A stretch of 64,000 nt of DNA from Gnetum montanum (taxonomy: Eukaryota; Streptophyta; Gnetopsida; Gnetales; Gnetaceae): positions 124,001-188,000 of the forward strand of contig MNCI01007747.1 in assembly GCA_015680685.1 (NCBI GenBank), written 5' to 3'. Made by a program: the position numbers and the translations under genes. Every line of letters begins with the position of its first letter. Positions within the stretch are counted from its first letter, which is position 1. Shown one piece after another: positions 61,225 to 64,000 of the stretch. The notes beneath the pieces are model-generated. The model saw nothing but the letters and a program-made list of their open reading frames with translations. It had not been told where the DNA came from and searched no databases.

Positions 61225-61751
61225 GGTTTAAGTGGTTTCTATCTCACCATTCATATCTTTAACTTCCTGCCAACATTCACAAGGCTTTCCTATTGAAGGG
61301 CAAATGAATGTTGAATGTTCTAAAACTCCTAAAATTTTTTTAATATACAAACTGTTATCAGTGTTAACACATCAAGGATTGGTCTGTAGCCTATGTGACG
61401 ACACAAGTTTCCCTCAAGATAATCTTCAATTTGACCCTATTCAGGTGGGCTCTTAGAAGACCTTAATATGATATACATGGACATTACAAAACTTGATGTG
61501 TAGAATCCACATTGAGATCCATGAGATTTAGCCAATACTTCCTGGATAGGATGAAGCTTTTGTTGATTTCCTACACCGTCCATAGTAATTACATGCATTC
61601 CCTCTATAGAGTACAATGGAACCAAACATGCATTGACAGCTTGATGTATTGATTTTTGTTTCTCTGGATCATAATGAGACACAAGAACAGTGCATGCTCC
61701 ACAACCACCTTCTCCATAGCCAAGTTTTGTACCAGTGAGTCCTAAACTTGA
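61225..61751 (-). pseudogene. Xanthine dehydrogenase pseudogene, N-terminal 2Fe-2S part
   Basis: The minus strand reads LGLTGTKLGYGEGGCGACTV (from about 61745), then a 61-codon run with NACLVPLYSIEGMHVITMDG, LHPIQEVLAKSHGSQCGFYT and SFVMSMYIILRSSKSP. Next come QIEDYLEGNLC...GYRPILD (about 61390-61435) and FICPSIGKPCEC (about 61265-61308). This is the iron-sulphur domain of plant xanthine dehydrogenase, which oxidises hypoxanthine and xanthine to urate. Iron-sulphur cysteines are lost: LGC has become LGY, CGFC has become CGFY, and CRCTG has become CRHIG. A stop follows SPPE. No intron is apparent across the segment. Dead copy. Confidence 0.88.
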
Positions 61752-62290
61752 ACTTTTGTTGAAAAATGAGCAACTGGAAGACCCACTCCTATTCCATCAT
61801 GCCAATTCTATAAGATGGCATCCTTTCATAAGGAGTCACTGTAGACTTGTAGGAATCGGGAATATCAAGATGTACCTTTTCAGACACCCAAAGATCACCT
61901 AGAGATAGAATTTGAAAAGGAAACTCAATGTCAATGATTTTCTAAACTCAACCATGCCACCAGGAGCATCATTTTTTATTGAAACATCTTGTTCTAGCAC
62001 CTTGAAAGCATTCTCAAAAGTATCAAATGTCCATGGCTTCCTGATAAGAAACTCTCATGTCTTTTTTGTAGATAAAGTAACCAAGGCTACCCGACCATAA
62101 GCTAGAGAAATATCTACAATTGACGCACCATTTTCTTTTAACTCCAGATAAACTCTCATGCCAACATTCACAATTGCAATGTCATCATCCCTTTGATGAG
62201 CTTGTTTAAATTCCTTCACATATTCATGCTTTTTGGTAAATGATAGGAATAATTTCTCCTTTGTTTCAATCAACCTATTCCATGAAATGG
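61752..62290 (-). pseudogene. Xanthine dehydrogenase pseudogene, FAD-domain end and molybdenum-domain start
   Basis: The minus strand reads EYVKEFKQAHQRDDDIAIVN (about 62170-62225) and GMRVYLELKENGASIVDISL. After a stop come EFLIRKPWTFDTFENAFKVL and NDAPGGMVEFRKSLTLSFLF (about 61900-61970). At about 61755-61793 it reads GLPVAHFSTKVQV, the start of the molybdopterin domain. In a real xanthine dehydrogenase these parts lie C-terminal to the iron-sulphur domain, yet here they come first on the same strand and are joined directly to it at about 61751. So the copy is rearranged. The 5' end fades near 62290. Confidence 0.87.
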
Positions 62291-62403
62291 CCATAATGTG
62301 CCAACAAATACTCTTTGTACTCTTCTACTTGCTTAAGTGCTTGATTAATTTTTATGAACTTCTTACCATTCCATTCCACCCACTAATAGGAAGTTAAATA
62401 AAG

Positions 62404-62585
62404 TCTTTGGATGGTGTGGTTCCTATCTGAAAATTCAAAATAAAAAGATGAAAATTCAAAGCACATTTCTTAGAAAAAAATAGACAAATAGGTCTTTGCA
62501 TGGTGTGGTTCCTATCCAAAAATTCTAAAAGAAAGAGAGAGAAAAATGAAAAATGATGATGGGAACTCAAAGCACATCCCTTAAA
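62404..62585 (+). repeat. Short tandem duplication in a purine-rich tract
   Basis: 'ggtgtggttcctat' then 'aaaattc' and 'ctcaaagcacat' occur twice (about 62417 and 62503), with an expanded A/G-rich run in the second copy. The purine-rich tract corresponds in position to those at 41778-41890 and 48745-48860. Confidence 0.6.
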
Positions 62586-62599
62586 TAAATAAATAGGCT

Positions 62600-63610
62600 A
62601 CAGGCACTAGTTATGGGACAAGAAAGACATGCACCCATGCTTGAAGGTCCCCTCTAACTAAGGCCCTCTCTCATTTCGTACTTCTCTCTTTTCTTCGCTT
62701 TATGGAATGGTGGTTGTTTTGTGGAAACACTCTTGTGCCTTGTGTGGGTGGACCAGTCTTAGACTGGTGATGCAAAGTCACTAAAAGTGGTTGGTTTTAG
62801 TCTAGACTGAGGATGGATATTCTTAGGTCATTTTAAACACAAATTCCACAAGGGACTTCCTATGACCTCAATTTGAAATTCCATTCTACCTTCTTCATCA
62901 TCCATCAACGCTGCCATAACTCACCTCACTACAGAGTTCTATGTTATGCTCTATGTTTTTGTCTGATGTGTTTGAATTCTTGGGTAGATTTCTCTTTGGT
63001 TGGTCCTTAACTTTTCATGACCATTAATCAACTGTGAGCCCCACAAACTCCTTAGTTGAAGTTATGCAAGGGTAACAAGGGCATGGGCCTACTATGGGGA
63101 GTACCCACTTACATAACTCTTAGCTTGATTAGTTAAGGTTCTTTACCCTAGACATTGCTACATCCTATCATTTGCATATACCATTGGTTACTTTGCTAAG
63201 TGCTCCTTAATATTTTATTTCATTCATCCCCTAAATCATTTTTCCAAATTTATGAGCTCCAAGACCCTCTTCTCCTATGTTCATACTATTTTTTACCTTT
63301 TGAGCTTTTATTTGATCCCAATTTCATTCAAAAACTCCTTGTATTTTACAAGTTTGACTAAATTCAATGATCATCTACAATGGTCAATAACTACATCAAT
63401 AAGGCCTCATTGATATAGCTAACTGCATTCATAAGGCCCTGTCAAGAAGGTCTCATCAATGCCATGCAAAAATCCTATATATACCACTGTGCACTTAGAA
63501 ATTGTTTTCATTTGCCTCATAACACACAGGGAGTTTTTGCCATTTCTTAGAGCCCATAAATTCCCAACCGTTTGTCCAAATCACTCTATTTTTCTATACT
63601 ACAGTTACCG
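62600..63610 (+). promoter_or_regulatory. J: third-ORF promoter region (probably of element G)
   Basis: Holds the shared block at 63067-63122 ('gcaagggtaacaagggcatg' then 'cctactatggggagtaccca') and TATATATA at 63476-63483. The leader 'tagaaattgttttc' at 63496 is identical to that downstream of the TATA in element E. The leader runs about 100 nt to a strong splice donor at 63611. Confidence 0.6.
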
Positions 63611-63919
63611 GTAAGCTCTTTATTGTGGGGGTTGCAAACCTTAAGGTTTTAGATGAAAATTTTTAAAAATTCTTCTAACTCCCCCAAAGGATTAATAACC
63701 TTAATAATATACAAACATCAATTTTTTTGAGAGTTAACCCTTCCAACAAACTTTGGGATGTTTTATTAACAATAAAACATAAATAAGATAATGATTGGAG
63801 TAATTAAATTAGCCATAATCGCAACTTAGCCAAGTGTAACTATCCTAAAGAGATAAAGGAATTCCAATTGCTTCATGTTACACAACAAGTGCTAACCCAT
63901 GGTTTTAATGTGATTATAG
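63611..63919 (+). other. Candidate leader intron before the third ORF (J)
   Basis: Donor TTACCG|GTAAGC at 63611, acceptor TGTGATTATAG|ATGG at 63919, 309 nt, AT-rich with T-runs. The exon side, donor and post-donor G-run align with the 302-nt candidate intron of element B on the other strand. Confidence 0.6.
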
Positions 63920-64000
63920 ATGGCACCAAGACCAAAATGCCTGCAGGAAGAAAAATATTCTAAACCAAGGAAGAAATGGCCCAAAGCTAGAAGGGCCAAC
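63920..64000 (+). pseudogene. Start of third ORF (J), cut by window end
   Basis: ATGGCACCAAGACC at 63920 matches the start of element B's third ORF (ATGGCACCAAAC at 14049, minus). The first 14 codons are open (MAPRPKCLQEEKYS-like, basic), then a stop at about 63962. Too little is visible to judge the product. Confidence 0.5.

Larger units (their letters stand above)
50869..64000 (+). mobile_element. Element G: Athila/Tat-like Ty3/gypsy element, 3' end beyond window
   Basis: 5' LTR, primer site, gag, PR, RT, RNase H, IN and pol tail run from 50869 to 58140. A block of foreign sequence (58558 to about 62400) follows, and then the purine-rich tract, promoter region, leader intron and third-ORF start at 62400-64000 that other family members carry after pol. 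Treating the latter as the tail of G is an inference from order and orientation. The 3' LTR would lie outside the window. Confidence 0.75.

Noticed and set aside
1-64000. tRNA, rRNA or other structured RNA genes
   Set aside because: None recognised by eye; tRNA-complementary stretches found are retroelement primer sites. A covariance-model scan would be needed to exclude small RNAs.

Overview
The window reads as nuclear DNA of a seed plant, most likely a gymnosperm (inference). It is AT-rich, CpG-poor and gene-poor, and is built largely from very old, stop-riddled retrotransposons nested inside one another. Only one intact protein-coding gene is visible: an intronless, GC-rich, CpG-rich ATL-type RING-H2 ubiquitin ligase at 5769-6470 (+).

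Layout. 1-970: decayed LINE reverse transcriptase with a 213-bp internal tandem duplication. 979-1808: LTR of the dominant Ty3/gypsy family. 2938-3400: tandem repeats. 4834-5105: duplicated integrase scrap. 5769-6470: RING gene. 6726-7563: solo LTR inside a 91-bp repeat array. About 10.56-37.2 kb: an old minus-strand chromovirus (K) split by two elements, B (10668-23214, minus, both LTRs, 4/5 matching target duplication) and E (24169-36152, plus, both LTRs). About 37.2-45.9 kb: a plus-strand element H with LTR, primer site, gag and protease but no visible RT or integrase. 45.9-48.6 kb: minus-strand 5' end of another family member (C). 48.6-50.7 kb: an orphan promoter region (F1). 50869 to the window end: element G (plus), interrupted at 58558-62.4 kb by a solo LTR of another family, an unrecognised ORF pair, and a scrambled xanthine dehydrogenase pseudogene.

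B, C, E and G form one Athila/Tat-like Ty3/gypsy family. They have LTRs of 851-914 bp, a decayed tRNA-Asp-type primer binding site one base inside the 5' LTR, gag with a Cx2C...HPKGxC knuckle, then PR-RT-RNaseH-IN. The unexpected part lies downstream of pol. B, E, H and the segment at the window end (J, probably the tail of G) carry a conserved non-coding region with a shared ~55-bp block, a TATA box, and in the two clearest copies a leader intron of 302-309 nt that ends exactly at the ATG of a third ORF. A third ORF with its own promoter and spliced leader, in the env position, is the most interesting candidate system here.

Limits: all homology calls are by eye. Boundaries of decayed coding regions are approximate to about 50-100 bp unless a terminus is stated. 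The retroelement genes are all pseudogenes, with many stops and frameshifts.
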